49,762 nt of DNA, from positions 1 through 49,762 of the forward strand of contig JAZRPO010000075.1 of NCBI GenBank assembly GCA_045649265.1, written 5' to 3'. Of this stretch, positions 17,309 to 25,393 are shown in pieces (the first letter of the stretch is position 1; every line of letters begins with the position of its first letter). Made by a program: the position numbers and the translations under genes. The stretch comes from SIG480 sp045649265 (lineage in GTDB: Bacteria > Bacillota > Clostridia > Oscillospirales > JAAYXM01). The notes under the pieces are model-generated. The model was not told the origin of the DNA, did no database searches, and saw only the letters and a list, made by a program, of their open reading frames with translations.

Positions 17309-17866
17309 ATGAAGCTCATGAATATACCTAATCTTCTCTCAATAATCCGTATGTGTCTTGTGCCGGTCTTTATCGCAGTTTTCTTTTCTGGCCTTCCACA
17401 CGCCCACTCTATTGCTGCATGTATATATGCAGTTGCAGGAATAACTGATGTTTTCGACGGCATAATAGCGCGAAAGTTTAATCTTATTACAAAGCTCGGC
17501 AAAATTCTGGATCCTCTCGCTGATAAAATGATGACGATAACAGTTTTTGTCTGCATCACGGTTGTAGGGCTCATACCGTGGTGGACAATAGCTTTAATTT
17601 TTGCAAAGGATCTTCTCCTTGTCCTGGGTGGTGTGAAGCTTTACCAGGAGATGTCCGCAGTTTTTAAATCCAATGTTCTTGGAAAGCTTGCTACAGTCTT
17701 TCTCGTTATTGGCGGTTGTGCAATTCTCCTGTTTGAAAACATTATCCCTGAAGTCATTAAAACAATCTTTGCATTCATTGCAGTTTTCCTTTCTTTTCTC
17801 GCATTTTTCAGCTATCTTTATCAATACTGTAATTTCAAGAAAACTCACGACACAACATCGTTTTAA
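17309..17866 (+). CDS. pgsA: CDP-diacylglycerol-glycerol-3-phosphate 3-phosphatidyltransferase
   Basis: A 185-residue membrane enzyme that makes phosphatidylglycerol phosphate. The CDP-alcohol phosphatidyltransferase signature D-x2-DG-x2-AR-x8-G-x3-D-x3-D is complete: it starts at ITDVFDGIIARKF and ends at GKILDPLADK. About five further hydrophobic segments are present. Two Met codons compete for the start (17309 and 17318); AAGGAA is very close to the first and 11 nt from the second, so MNIPNLLSIIR (the usual family N-terminus) may be the real start. Confidence 0.93.
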   Translation: MKLMNIPNLLSIIRMCLVPVFIAVFFSGLPHAHSIAACIYAVAGITDVFDGIIARKFNLITKLGKILDPLADKMMTITVFVCITVVGLIPWWTIALIFAKDLLLVLGGVKLYQEMSAVFKSNVLGKLATVFLVIGGCAILLFENIIPEVIKTIFAFIAVFLSFLAFFSYLYQYCNFKKTHDTTSF

Positions 17867-17893
17867 TCTTTCAAAAAGGAATGGTACTTTACT

Positions 17894-20191
17894 ATGCAAC
17901 CAACTTTATGCAGCAGATGCAAGAAAAACCTTGCTGTAATATTTATCACTAAAATGGAGGGTGAAAACTCGGTTAGTGAGGGTATTTGCCTTAAATGTGC
18001 AAGAGAGCTCGGAATCAAGCCTGTGGATGATTTTATGACAAAGCTCGGCATATCTGACGAAGAACTTGATGCCATGACAACCGAAATGATGGGAATGCTG
18101 AATGAAGGCTCTGATAACCTTCCCTCTTTGGCAGACGACGATTCTGACGACAGTGACGGGAAAACGGCTACCTTTCCTTTCCTCAACAAGCTTTTTGGAT
18201 CTATGCCAGCACATCCTGCTGGGGAGACTAATGAAAAAAAGGCTTCTTCTGATACTAATAAGCCGGAGAAAAAACCTGCTAAATACAAACACCTTGACAA
18301 TTTCTGCATTTCGCTCACTGAGCGCGCAAAATCAGGAAAACTCGACCGTATAGTGGGTCGGGAAGCTGAGATTGAGCGTGTCATTCAGATTTTGAATAGG
18401 CGTCAGAAGAACAACCCCTGCCTTATAGGCGAGCCCGGTGTCGGAAAAACTGCAATTGCGGAAGGTCTTGCCATTAAGACGGCAGAGGGAGATGTTCCTG
18501 CAAAGCTTCAGGATAAGGAAATCTATCTTCTTGACCTCACCTCTCTCGTTGCCGGAACACAGTTTCGCGGTCAATTTGAGAGCCGTATGAAGGGGCTTAT
18601 TGATGATATAAAGAAAAAAGGAAATGTAATTCTTGTTATAGACGAAGTGCATAACCTGGTGGGTGCAGGAGATGCAGAAGGCTCAATGAATGCCGCGAAC
18701 ATCTTGAAGCCTGCTCTTTCCCGCGGGGAAATTCAGGTTATCGGTGCAACAACCTTTACGGAATACAGAAAGCACATTGAAAAAGACAGCGCGCTTGAAC
18801 GCCGTTTCCAGACGGTTACGGTCGCCGAGCCGTCTATTGATGAATCTGTTGAAATTATCCGTGGGATTGCTCACTATTATGAAGAGTATCACGGAGTAAA
18901 GATTACTGACAATATTGCAAGGCTTGCAGTAATCCTTTCAGAGCGTTACATTACCGATCGTTTTCTTCCCGATAAGGCGATTGACCTTATTGACGAGGCC
19001 TGCTCAGATTTAAACCTCACAAGCGAGATAATTTGTGAGCGAAATAAAATTCGCAGACAACTTAATGAAATAGAGGCTGAACGGGAAAAGCTGTCAACAG
19101 AAACACCTGATGATGCTTTTGAGCGTTTTGCAAATTTAAAAAGCGATGAATGCAAGCTCCTTGAGAGGCTTTCTGAAATTGATAATACATCGACACCGGA
19201 GCTTTCTATTGAGCATCTTGCCAAGGTTATTGAGCTATGGACAAAAATTCCTGCATCATCAATCCGCGAAACTGAATTCAAGCGTTTATCCGAGCTTGAA
19301 TCCCGTCTTAAGGAAAGAATTGTAGGTCAGGACGAGGCTGTCAAGGCGGTTGCCGCCGCTATAAAGCGGAACAGAGTCGGCATTTCTCCCAAGAGAAAGC
19401 CTGTATCCTTCCTTTTCACAGGCTCGACAGGTGTTGGAAAAACAGAGCTTGTAAAATGTCTCGCTGCCGACCTTTTCAATACGCCTGAATCCCTCATCAG
19501 ACTTGATATGTCTGAGTTCATGGAGAAACACGCGGTATCAAAGCTCATTGGTGCGCCTCCCGGATATGTCGGTTATGATGAAGCAGGCCAGCTTACCGAA
19601 AAAATCCGTAGAAAGCCGTACTCCGTTGTTTTATTCGATGAAATCGAGAAGGCACATCCCGACGTTTTGAACATTCTTCTTCAAATTCTTGATGATGGGC
19701 GCATAACTGATGCCCAAGGGCGTGAAATCAATTTTGAAAATGCTGTTATTGTTATGACCTCAAATGCCGGCAGCCAATTCAAGGGCGGAACAGTAGGCTT
19801 TTCACACTCTGCCTCCGAACAGAATCGTGAGCGCGTGATGAAAGCTCTGTCCGATTTTCTCCGCCCTGAGTTTATCAACCGCATTGACGAAATTGTTGTA
19901 TTTAATCCTCTTTCACGTGACAATTTCAAATCCATTGCGAAAATTATGCTTTCAGATTTGACAGCTTCGCTCTCGGAAAAGCAGATTTCGCTCATGTTTG
20001 ACGATTCGTTGATTGAGTATCTTACTGAAAAATCCTTCTCCGAAAAATACGGAGCAAGAAACCTGCGCCGTACCATTCAGAAGGAGCTTGAAGATGTTAT
20101 TGCAAACCTTATAATCGAGAATTATGAAAGCACCGTTACCTCTTTGGAAATCACGGTTAATGAAGGAGTTCTCAATATAAAGGCAATTTAA
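17894..20191 (+). CDS. clpE: ClpE-type ATP-dependent Clp protease ATP-binding subunit
   Basis: A 765-residue HSP100 unfoldase. The N-terminus is a four-Cys zinc finger (C6, C9, C32, C35) in place of the double ClpN repeat, followed by an acidic, low-complexity linker (about 70-130). NBD1 has Walker A GEPGVGKT (179-186) and Walker B VILVIDEVHNL. A short coiled middle domain covers about 380-430, and NBD2 has GSTGVGKT (510-517) and VVLFDEIEKAHPD. A VGF tripeptide in GGTVGFSHS lies where ClpP-docking loops occur, so it probably feeds ClpP. This layout is ClpE rather than ClpC. No CtsR operator (direct GGTCAAA-type repeats) is visible ahead of it. The ribosome binding site is weak: AAGGA is 13 nt from the ATG. 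Confidence 0.9.
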   Translation: MQPTLCSRCKKNLAVIFITKMEGENSVSEGICLKCARELGIKPVDDFMTKLGISDEELDAMTTEMMGMLNEGSDNLPSLADDDSDDSDGKTATFPFLNKLFGSMPAHPAGETNEKKASSDTNKPEKKPAKYKHLDNFCISLTERAKSGKLDRIVGREAEIERVIQILNRRQKNNPCLIGEPGVGKTAIAEGLAIKTAEGDVPAKLQDKEIYLLDLTSLVAGTQFRGQFESRMKGLIDDIKKKGNVILVIDEVHNLVGAGDAEGSMNAANILKPALSRGEIQVIGATTFTEYRKHIEKDSALERRFQTVTVAEPSIDESVEIIRGIAHYYEEYHGVKITDNIARLAVILSERYITDRFLPDKAIDLIDEACSDLNLTSEIICERNKIRRQLNEIEAEREKLSTETPDDAFERFANLKSDECKLLERLSEIDNTSTPELSIEHLAKVIELWTKIPASSIRETEFKRLSELESRLKERIVGQDEAVKAVAAAIKRNRVGISPKRKPVSFLFTGSTGVGKTELVKCLAADLFNTPESLIRLDMSEFMEKHAVSKLIGAPPGYVGYDEAGQLTEKIRRKPYSVVLFDEIEKAHPDVLNILLQILDDGRITDAQGREINFENAVIVMTSNAGSQFKGGTVGFSHSASEQNRERVMKALSDFLRPEFINRIDEIVVFNPLSRDNFKSIAKIMLSDLTASLSEKQISLMFDDSLIEYLTEKSFSEKYGARNLRRTIQKELEDVIANLIIENYESTVTSLEITVNEGVLNIKAI

Positions 20192-20220
20192 AAGCTAATC
20201 TTGCTGATTGGGGTAATGAG

Positions 20221-20559
20221 ATGAACATTCAGATTTACGGCGCTAAAAACTGCTTTGATACAAAAAAAGCCGAACGCTATTTTAAAGAACGAAAAATTAA
20301 ATTTCAATCCATTGACCTTCCTCGTTTCGGGCTTTCTCCCCGAGAGTTTGAGCTTGTAAGGAGTAAGGCTGGTCTTGATGCTATGATTAACAAGAAGGCC
20401 AAGGGATATGCCGATAGCTTTATTGACTATCTTGCAAGCGATACTGCAAAGGTCGAGAAGCTCATGGATAACCCTTCCCTGATTTCAACCCCTATTGTCA
20501 GGAATGGGCGAGACATAACCATTGGTTTTTGCCCCGATATCTGGAAAACCTGGGAATAA
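20221..20559 (+). CDS. ArsC/Spx-like thioredoxin-fold protein
   Basis: A 112-residue protein of the ArsC/Spx/YffB fold. The N-terminal active-site loop reads YGAKNCFDTKKA, so a single Cys (C12) is followed by the CxxT pattern and not CxxC. The later ISTPIVRNGRDITIGF matches the cis-Pro region. Arsenate reductase or a Spx-like regulator cannot be told apart from sequence; no ars genes are near, so arsenate reduction is not supported by context. It starts 29 bp after clpE, so a stress-linked role is possible but inferred. Confidence 0.75.
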   Translation: MNIQIYGAKNCFDTKKAERYFKERKIKFQSIDLPRFGLSPREFELVRSKAGLDAMINKKAKGYADSFIDYLASDTAKVEKLMDNPSLISTPIVRNGRDITIGFCPDIWKTWE

Positions 20560-20567
20560 AATCAATT

Positions 20568-20592
20568 AGCTATCAGCAAAAAGCTGATAGCT
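20568..20592 (+). terminator. Hairpin between the ArsC-like and HAD genes
   Basis: AGCTATCAGC (20568-20577) pairs perfectly with GCTGATAGCT (20583-20592) around an AAAAA loop, 8 bp after the stop. The T-run that should follow is poor (ATAGCTTTG), so it may be a weak terminator or an mRNA processing or stability element inside the operon. Confidence 0.5.
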
Positions 20593-20625
20593 ATAGCTTT
20601 GATTAAGTAACGGAGGAATAAGTGA

Positions 20626-21441
20626 ATGAAAGTTTCCTGCGCTGTTTTTGACCTTGACGGAACTCTTTTGACTCCTGAAAACAAAATATCCCAAACTGAT
20701 CTCGAAACAATTCATGCTTTGAGCCGCAACGGAGTTAAGATTATTATTGCAACCGGACGCTCACATCTGCAAATAAAAGAATATATTAATGCGCTTGGGA
20801 TTGCAGACCCTGTTATCACCTGCAACGGAAGCGTTATAATTAATTCTGTTACTAGCGAGGTGATTCATCAGAAATTCTTGCAAGCTGATGATGCACAGGC
20901 CCTGATTTCTGCTCTTGAAGCCGAGGGGCTAGATTACCTTTTTTATACTCCGGATTTTGTTTATCACGCCTATTCAAGCGAGCGTGTAAAGTTCTTTCTC
21001 TCCTATAACGAACGTGCGCCGAAGGAGTTCCACGTTCCCATAAAACTTGTTTCTGACTACCCCAGCGAGGCAGCTTTTGCGAATATTTCAAAAATTCTCG
21101 TGCATGACAATATTGAGAAGATTTATGACCTGGAAAAACGCTTTAACAAGAATGGCACACTTACTCTTGTTTCTTCCGGGCAAGACCTTATTGACGTTAT
21201 GCCGAAGGATACATCAAAAGGCAATGCTATAAAAATTCTTTCCCGCTATCTTAACATTCCCATTTCGGAGATTGTGGCCTTTGGAGACAGCCCCAACGAT
21301 GAGGAGATGCTTCGCTCTGCCGGCTTCTCAGTTGCAATGGGAAATGCAGATGAGAGCATCAAAAAAATCTGCGATTTTGTTACAAAGCGAAATGACGAAA
21401 ATGGCATTACATATGCTTTTTTATCTTTTTTAGGTTTCTGA
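20626..21441 (+). CDS. HAD-superfamily Cof-type phosphatase
   Basis: A 271-residue hydrolase of the Cof/YbiV (IIB) type. Motif I is VFDLDGTLLTPE (nucleophile Asp in DLDGT), motif II is IIATGRSH, and motif IV is VAFGDSPNDEEMLRSAG with the Mg-binding acids. The large cap between motifs II and III fits the IIB class. Substrates of this group are usually sugar phosphates, flavin or pyridoxal phosphates; none can be chosen here. AACGGAGGA precedes the ATG. It is the last gene of the plus-strand run. Confidence 0.9.
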   Translation: MKVSCAVFDLDGTLLTPENKISQTDLETIHALSRNGVKIIIATGRSHLQIKEYINALGIADPVITCNGSVIINSVTSEVIHQKFLQADDAQALISALEAEGLDYLFYTPDFVYHAYSSERVKFFLSYNERAPKEFHVPIKLVSDYPSEAAFANISKILVHDNIEKIYDLEKRFNKNGTLTLVSSGQDLIDVMPKDTSKGNAIKILSRYLNIPISEIVAFGDSPNDEEMLRSAGFSVAMGNADESIKKICDFVTKRNDENGITYAFLSFLGF

Positions 21442-21446
21442 AAAAT

Positions 21447-21476
21447 AAAGCACGGTATGAATTCATACCGTGCTTT
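21447..21476. terminator. Bidirectional intrinsic terminator
   Basis: A perfect 30-bp palindrome, AAAGCACGGTATGAA and its reverse complement, lies between the convergent ends of the HAD gene (+) and the small P-loop gene (-). T-runs follow on both strands (TTTTATAGTTTTT on plus). Confidence 0.9.
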
Positions 21477-21484
21477 TATAGTTT

Positions 21485-21892
21485 TTAGAAAAACTTACGG
21501 ATAGTTTCTGATGCGCTCGCCTGGTCTGCACTGATTGTAATAACAAAATCAATTCCGTGCTCTGTGCCAAAAGACTCTGCCCATTTGAGAAAGTCTTCGG
21601 TTTCATTTATGGAATCACACTTTGAAACCTTGTAAAGACTGTCAATGAAAATCTTTGAAAGGTCAAAGTTTGCAGAATGCATTCCACAAATGAAGGCTTT
21701 GAGATGCTGATAACTCTCGATAAAGTATCCGGAAACATCAACTAAACGAGCCTTGTGGCTTATATCGTATGTAAGCTTTGTACCACGTTCAATGCAAGCA
21801 GCCGTTAAATCCTCAGCTACTGCTTTGTTGGTAAGCTCAATAATCTGTTTTGTTTTTCCTTGACCCTGGAGCCCCATAATCACACGAACCAT
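21485..21892 (-). CDS. Small P-loop protein of unknown function
   Basis: A 135-residue protein with a Walker A motif GLQGQGKT at residues 7-14 and a Walker-B-like strand KIFIDSLYKV near residues 80-89. The rest (FLKWAESFGTEHGIDFVITISAD) looks like the closing part of a compact alpha/beta ATPase or kinase-like fold. It has no close named family that I recognise. It has its own promoter and a structured leader, with AAGGAG 6-7 nt before the ATG. It is monocistronic: a terminator follows at 21447-21476 and pgi lies upstream behind a 136-bp gap. Confidence 0.7.
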   Translation of the reverse strand: MVRVIMGLQGQGKTKQIIELTNKAVAEDLTAACIERGTKLTYDISHKARLVDVSGYFIESYQHLKAFICGMHSANFDLSKIFIDSLYKVSKCDSINETEDFLKWAESFGTEHGIDFVITISADQASASETIRKFF

Positions 21893-21982
21893 AATTCACT
21901 CCTTACTCCGCAAGCGCGGTCCTCGCTTTCACGGCAAGCGATTGCCGAATTTCAGCTGAAACAGCTGAGACTTTCTATATAT

Positions 21983-22011
21983 ATAATAACATATTCTTTT
22001 AAAAACCTCAA
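21983..22011 (-). promoter_or_regulatory. Sigma-A promoter of the small P-loop gene
   Basis: Minus-strand TTGAGG (22006-22011), a 17-nt spacer and TATTAT (21983-21988). Transcription would begin near 21976, giving a leader of about 84 nt that contains three short inverted repeats (see findings). Confidence 0.7.
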
Positions 22012-22028
22012 TGGGTATTTATATAAAT

Positions 22029-23360
22029 TTATTTCTTTTTTAAGATTTCTTTTCTGAGCTCCTCATAACCCGTCTTTCCAAGAAGCGCGAACATATTTTT
22101 CTTATATGCCTCCACTCCCGGCTGGTCAAATGGGTTTACGCCGAGAACATAGCCCGAAAGCCCGCACGCAAACTCAAAGAAATAGACCATATATCCAAAA
22201 CTTTCTTCTGTTGAGTCGGAAATCTCGATGCACATATTCGGAACTCCACCCGCCTCGTGAGCAACAGATGTCCCTAAATGCGCGTTTCCATTTATAAAAC
22301 CAATCGTTTTTCCGGCAAGATAATTGAGACCGTCAAAGTCATTGTCACTTTCAGGAACCACTATATCCTTCTGATGTTTGCCTATTGAAACAAAGGTTTC
22401 CTGAAGAATGCGCTCGCCATCTTGAATATATTGTCCCATAGAGTGAAGGTCTGTTGTAAGCTCTACGGATGCCGGGAAAATTCCAACGCCGTTTTTGCCC
22501 TCACTTTCGCCAAAAAGCTGCTTCCACCACTCTGCCATATATCTGAACTTCGGGTCAAAACATGAGAGAACCTCTATTTTCTTTCCTTTTTCATACATAA
22601 GGTTTCTCGCCCCTGCATAAACCCATGCAGGATTCTCAAAACTCTTTTTATTCAAAATCTCCATTTTCGCTTTCTTTGAACCTGAAATTACCGCATCAAT
22701 GTCGATTCCTGCCGCCGACATAGGCAGAAGCCCTACAGGGGTCAGGACTGAATACCTGCCTCCGACATCATCAGGAATAACAAAAGTTTCATAACCTTCG
22801 TTGTCCGCCAATGCTTTGAGCGCACCACGGGTTTTATCAGTTGTCACATAGATTCTTTTTTTTGCACCTTCTTTGCCATACTTCTTCTCTGCGATATCCT
22901 TGAATACGCGAAAAGCTACGGCCGGCTCTGTTGTAGTTCCTGACTTTGAAATGACGTTTATTGAAAAATCCCGGTCGCCTAAAATATCGACTATTTCATT
23001 TATATAATCCGAGCTTAAATTGTTTCCTACAAAATAAATTTCAGGCACGCCTTTGGCATGCTGATTAGCGAATCGCCCTTTTACAAACTCTATAGCTGCT
23101 CGAGCTCCAAGATATGAACCGCCGATACCTATGACAAGAAGGACTTCAGAATCACTTTTAATTTTATCCGCAATTTTCTTAACACGCGCAAGTTCACTCT
23201 CGTCAATATTGTCCGGCAGATCAATCCAACCGAGAAAGTCAGACCCTTCCCCGGATTTTTTCATAAGTGTATCATGTGCCCTCTCAAGGCGGGGTAAAAT
23301 AGAATCAAACTCTTCCTTTGAAACAGTGTTTGCAATTCTTTGTACGTTTATAGTAATCAT
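22029..23360 (-). CDS. pgi: Glucose-6-phosphate isomerase
   Basis: A 443-residue glycolytic isomerase that interconverts glucose 6-phosphate and fructose 6-phosphate. Family motifs are VIGIGGSYLGARAA (sugar-phosphate binding), ISKSGTTTEPAVAFR, DDVGGRYSVLTPVGLLP and the GVEAYKKNMFALLG end. Size fits the shorter Firmicutes form. The ATG at 23360 (MITINVQRIAN) follows GGAG by about 10 nt; a Met 5 codons earlier would place the Shine-Dalgarno inside the coding region. It stands alone between mreB and the P-loop gene with its own promoter. Confidence 0.95.
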   Translation of the reverse strand: MITINVQRIANTVSKEEFDSILPRLERAHDTLMKKSGEGSDFLGWIDLPDNIDESELARVKKIADKIKSDSEVLLVIGIGGSYLGARAAIEFVKGRFANQHAKGVPEIYFVGNNLSSDYINEIVDILGDRDFSINVISKSGTTTEPAVAFRVFKDIAEKKYGKEGAKKRIYVTTDKTRGALKALADNEGYETFVIPDDVGGRYSVLTPVGLLPMSAAGIDIDAVISGSKKAKMEILNKKSFENPAWVYAGARNLMYEKGKKIEVLSCFDPKFRYMAEWWKQLFGESEGKNGVGIFPASVELTTDLHSMGQYIQDGERILQETFVSIGKHQKDIVVPESDNDFDGLNYLAGKTIGFINGNAHLGTSVAHEAGGVPNMCIEISDSTEESFGYMVYFFEFACGLSGYVLGVNPFDQPGVEAYKKNMFALLGKTGYEELRKEILKKK

Positions 23361-23513
23361 AACTTTTCTCTCCATTCAAATTAGAATTGCTCAGCTTATT
23401 AACAGTTTGTTCACCAACTGTTTTTCTTTTGTTTACAGTTCGTCTACTATTTTTCCGTTTCTTAATGATATAATACAGATACACACTTAAACAATCCCCA
23501 TACTCATCCCCCT

Positions 23514-23564
23514 GAACAAGGTTTGCGAAAATTTTCGTGGGCCTTGTTCTCTTTTATTATATCA
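23514..23564 (-). promoter_or_regulatory. Extended -10 promoter and 5' hairpin of pgi
   Basis: The minus strand has TGATATAAT (23556-23564), an extended -10 element with no good -35. The expected start near 23549 coincides with a hairpin whose arms are GAACAAGG (forward 23514-23521) and CCTTGTTC (23542-23549) around an inner CGAAAATTTTCG. The pgi mRNA would thus begin with a stem-loop and have a leader of about 190 nt. A second -10-like sequence lies at about 23467-23473. Nothing else is recognisable in 23376-23590. Confidence 0.5.
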
Positions 23565-23590
23565 CCTTTTGCAAAAATAAATTACCATTG

Positions 23591-23626
23591 AAAAGAATTC
23601 TGCAATTAAAATTGCAGAATTCTTTT
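23591..23626 (-). terminator. Intrinsic terminator of mreB
   Basis: AAAAGAATTCTGCAATT (23591-23607) is the exact reverse complement of 23610-23626, giving a 17-bp stem that begins 7 bp after the mreB stop. The stem ends in T-rich sequence on both strands. Confidence 0.85.
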
Positions 23627-23633
23627 TATAGCT

Positions 23634-24665
23634 TTAGGATAAGATTTGTCTTCTTCTTGAAAGATTGAGTGTTCCGTCCTGCATCGAGCCAAGGTCATCA
23701 AGTGTTTTTCCCGTACCATAAACAACGCAGGAAACAGCTTCATCCGCAACACGGGTATCAATTCCAGTCTTTGACTGAATAAGCTCTGCAAAGCCCCATA
23801 CAAGAGCTCCACCGCCTGTAAGAACAATACCGTTTGTGGAAATATCACCGACAAGCTCCGGTGGAGTGCGCTCAAGCACATTGTGGATAGACTCAACGAT
23901 TCTTGTTGCCGGTTCTTCAAGAGCTTCAAACATTTCGCTTGATGTAACCGTAAATATTCTCGGAAGCCCTGTCATAAGGCAACGCCCTTTAATTTCCATA
24001 GATATTTCCTCCGGACGCGGGAAAACGCAGCCGATGTTGATTTTGAGCTCTTCCGCAGTACGCTCGCCTATAAGCACATTGTGCTTACGGCGTATGTACT
24101 TGACGATATATTCATCGAAGTGGTCGCCCGCAATTTTGATAGAAGAAGATTCTACTATATTGGAAAGAGAGATTACGGCTATGTCGGTAGTGCCACCGCC
24201 GATATCTATAACCATGTTTCCGTCCGGCTCGTCAATCTTGATGCCTGCACCTATTGCTGCAGCGATTGGCTCTTCAATAAGATAAACTGCTCTCGCGCCT
24301 GCCTGACGGCCCGCATCTATGACGGCACGCTCTTCTACTTCTGTTATTCCGCTCGGAACACAGATAACTACTCTCGGCTTTATGATGCTGAATCCACCCA
24401 TAACACGGCGAATGAAGTTCTTTATCATATGCTCAGTCATCTCATAGTCAGAAATGACACCGCCTCGGAGAGGACGAATAGCGATAATGTTGCCGGGAGT
24501 TCTGCCGAGCATTTTTTGAGCTTCAAGCCCGACCTTCAAAACCTTGTCTGTTGTTTTATCTACTGCGACAACCGATGGTTCACGAAGAACAATCCCCTTC
24601 CCCTTAACATAAACGAGAATGGAAGCTGTTCCTAAATCGATTCCTATGTCTCTGCTGAATACCAT
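23634..24665 (-). CDS. mreB: Rod-shape-determining protein MreB/Mbl
   Basis: A 343-residue bacterial actin that forms membrane-associated filaments and guides the elongation machinery. The phosphate-1 loop is DIGIDLGTASILVYVKG, phosphate-2 is MVIDIGGGTTDIAVISL, and the adenosine motif is GIVLTGGGALVWGF. No mreC or mreD is adjacent (the downstream neighbour is pgi and the upstream one comF), so this copy may be an Mbl-like paralogue outside the mre operon. GAGGTGG lies 8 nt before the ATG. Confidence 0.94.
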   Translation of the reverse strand: MVFSRDIGIDLGTASILVYVKGKGIVLREPSVVAVDKTTDKVLKVGLEAQKMLGRTPGNIIAIRPLRGGVISDYEMTEHMIKNFIRRVMGGFSIIKPRVVICVPSGITEVEERAVIDAGRQAGARAVYLIEEPIAAAIGAGIKIDEPDGNMVIDIGGGTTDIAVISLSNIVESSSIKIAGDHFDEYIVKYIRRKHNVLIGERTAEELKINIGCVFPRPEEISMEIKGRCLMTGLPRIFTVTSSEMFEALEEPATRIVESIHNVLERTPPELVGDISTNGIVLTGGGALVWGFAELIQSKTGIDTRVADEAVSCVVYGTGKTLDDLGSMQDGTLNLSRRRQILS

Positions 24666-24698
24666 TGTATTACCACCTCAATTTTTATTCATAAGTAT

Positions 24699-24726
24699 AT
24701 TATACCCTATTTTGCAAATTTTTCAA
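24699..24726 (-). promoter_or_regulatory. Promoter of mreB
   Basis: Minus-strand TTGAAA (24721-24726), a 16-nt spacer and TATAAT (24699-24704). The -35 overlaps the end of comF, so mreB can be transcribed apart from the recD2-comF unit. Confidence 0.7.
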
Positions 24727-25382
24727 TTCTTTTTTCTGTTTCTCGTCTTTGCAACCGTAACTATATAAACCTTTTCCGCTCCTGCCGTTTTCAGAATGCG
24801 CGCACATTCGCTGACGGTGCTTCCCGATGTGAGAATATCATCAATTAAGATAATTCGCTTTCCCGACGGATTAAACGAAGCTGTATCATAAGCACCAAGG
24901 ATATTTGCCATTCTTTTTGAAATATCCGGCTGGCGTGATTGCGGGGCTGTATCGCGGATTTTTACAAGAGTCCTTACAGCTTGCGTTCCAATCCGTTTTG
25001 CCGTTTCATCTGCAAGAAGATGAGCCTGGTCATATCCTCGGCTTCGGAGCCTGCGCCTGCTGAGCGGAACCCACGAAATTATGTCATACTGCTCGTCAAG
25101 ACATTCTCGGATGCATTCTTCAAGATAAACTGCAAAATCAACCGAATATTTGGAAAGTCCTCCGAATTTATATCTTATAAGCGCGTTTCTGACATCTGCC
25201 TCATAGTGAAAATACGAATATACGCCATCCACAAACATAATGGGCTCGTTTGATTGTTTTGCACTTCTGTACGGTAGAATTGCTTTACACTTATCACAAA
25301 CGCCGTCTTTATCCATAACCCTGCGACAGAATACGCATTTCGGAGGAAAAATGTATTTACTTATAAAGTCGCGAAAGCTCAC
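24723..25382 (-). CDS. comF: ComF-family phosphoribosyltransferase-like protein
   Basis: A 219-residue protein. A four-Cys zinc ribbon at the N-terminus (CVFC ... CDKC) is followed by a type I phosphoribosyltransferase fold with the PRPP loop IILIDDILTSGSTV. ComF is needed for DNA uptake in naturally competent bacteria, where it works with ComFA helicase and DprA; it is also widespread in non-competent species. GTG at 25382 is 7 nt after AGGTGG and fits better than the TTG one codon upstream. It begins 11 bp after recD2, so the two are co-transcribed. Confidence 0.88.
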   Translation of the reverse strand: MSFRDFISKYIFPPKCVFCRRVMDKDGVCDKCKAILPYRSAKQSNEPIMFVDGVYSYFHYEADVRNALIRYKFGGLSKYSVDFAVYLEECIRECLDEQYDIISWVPLSRRRLRSRGYDQAHLLADETAKRIGTQAVRTLVKIRDTAPQSRQPDISKRMANILGAYDTASFNPSGKRIILIDDILTSGSTVSECARILKTAGAEKVYIVTVAKTRNRKKN

Positions 25383-25393
25383 CAAACCACCAC

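Noticed and set aside
17840..17893. CtsR or HrcA operator ahead of clpE
   Set aside because: No GGTCAAA tandem repeat or CIRCE inverted repeat is present in the short gap.
17594..17899. A Cys-rich minus-strand frame opposite pgsA
   Set aside because: Its Cys residues arise from the reverse complement of hydrophobic Ala/Thr-rich membrane segments; no start signal.
20568..20592. Strong terminator between the ArsC-like and HAD genes
   Set aside because: The stem is perfect but the T-run is missing, so I kept it only as a weak hairpin and still treat the HAD gene as part of the operon.
24081..24635. A 184-codon plus-strand frame opposite mreB
   Set aside because: Antisense to a complete MreB gene with all actin-fold motifs; no promoter or ribosome binding site.
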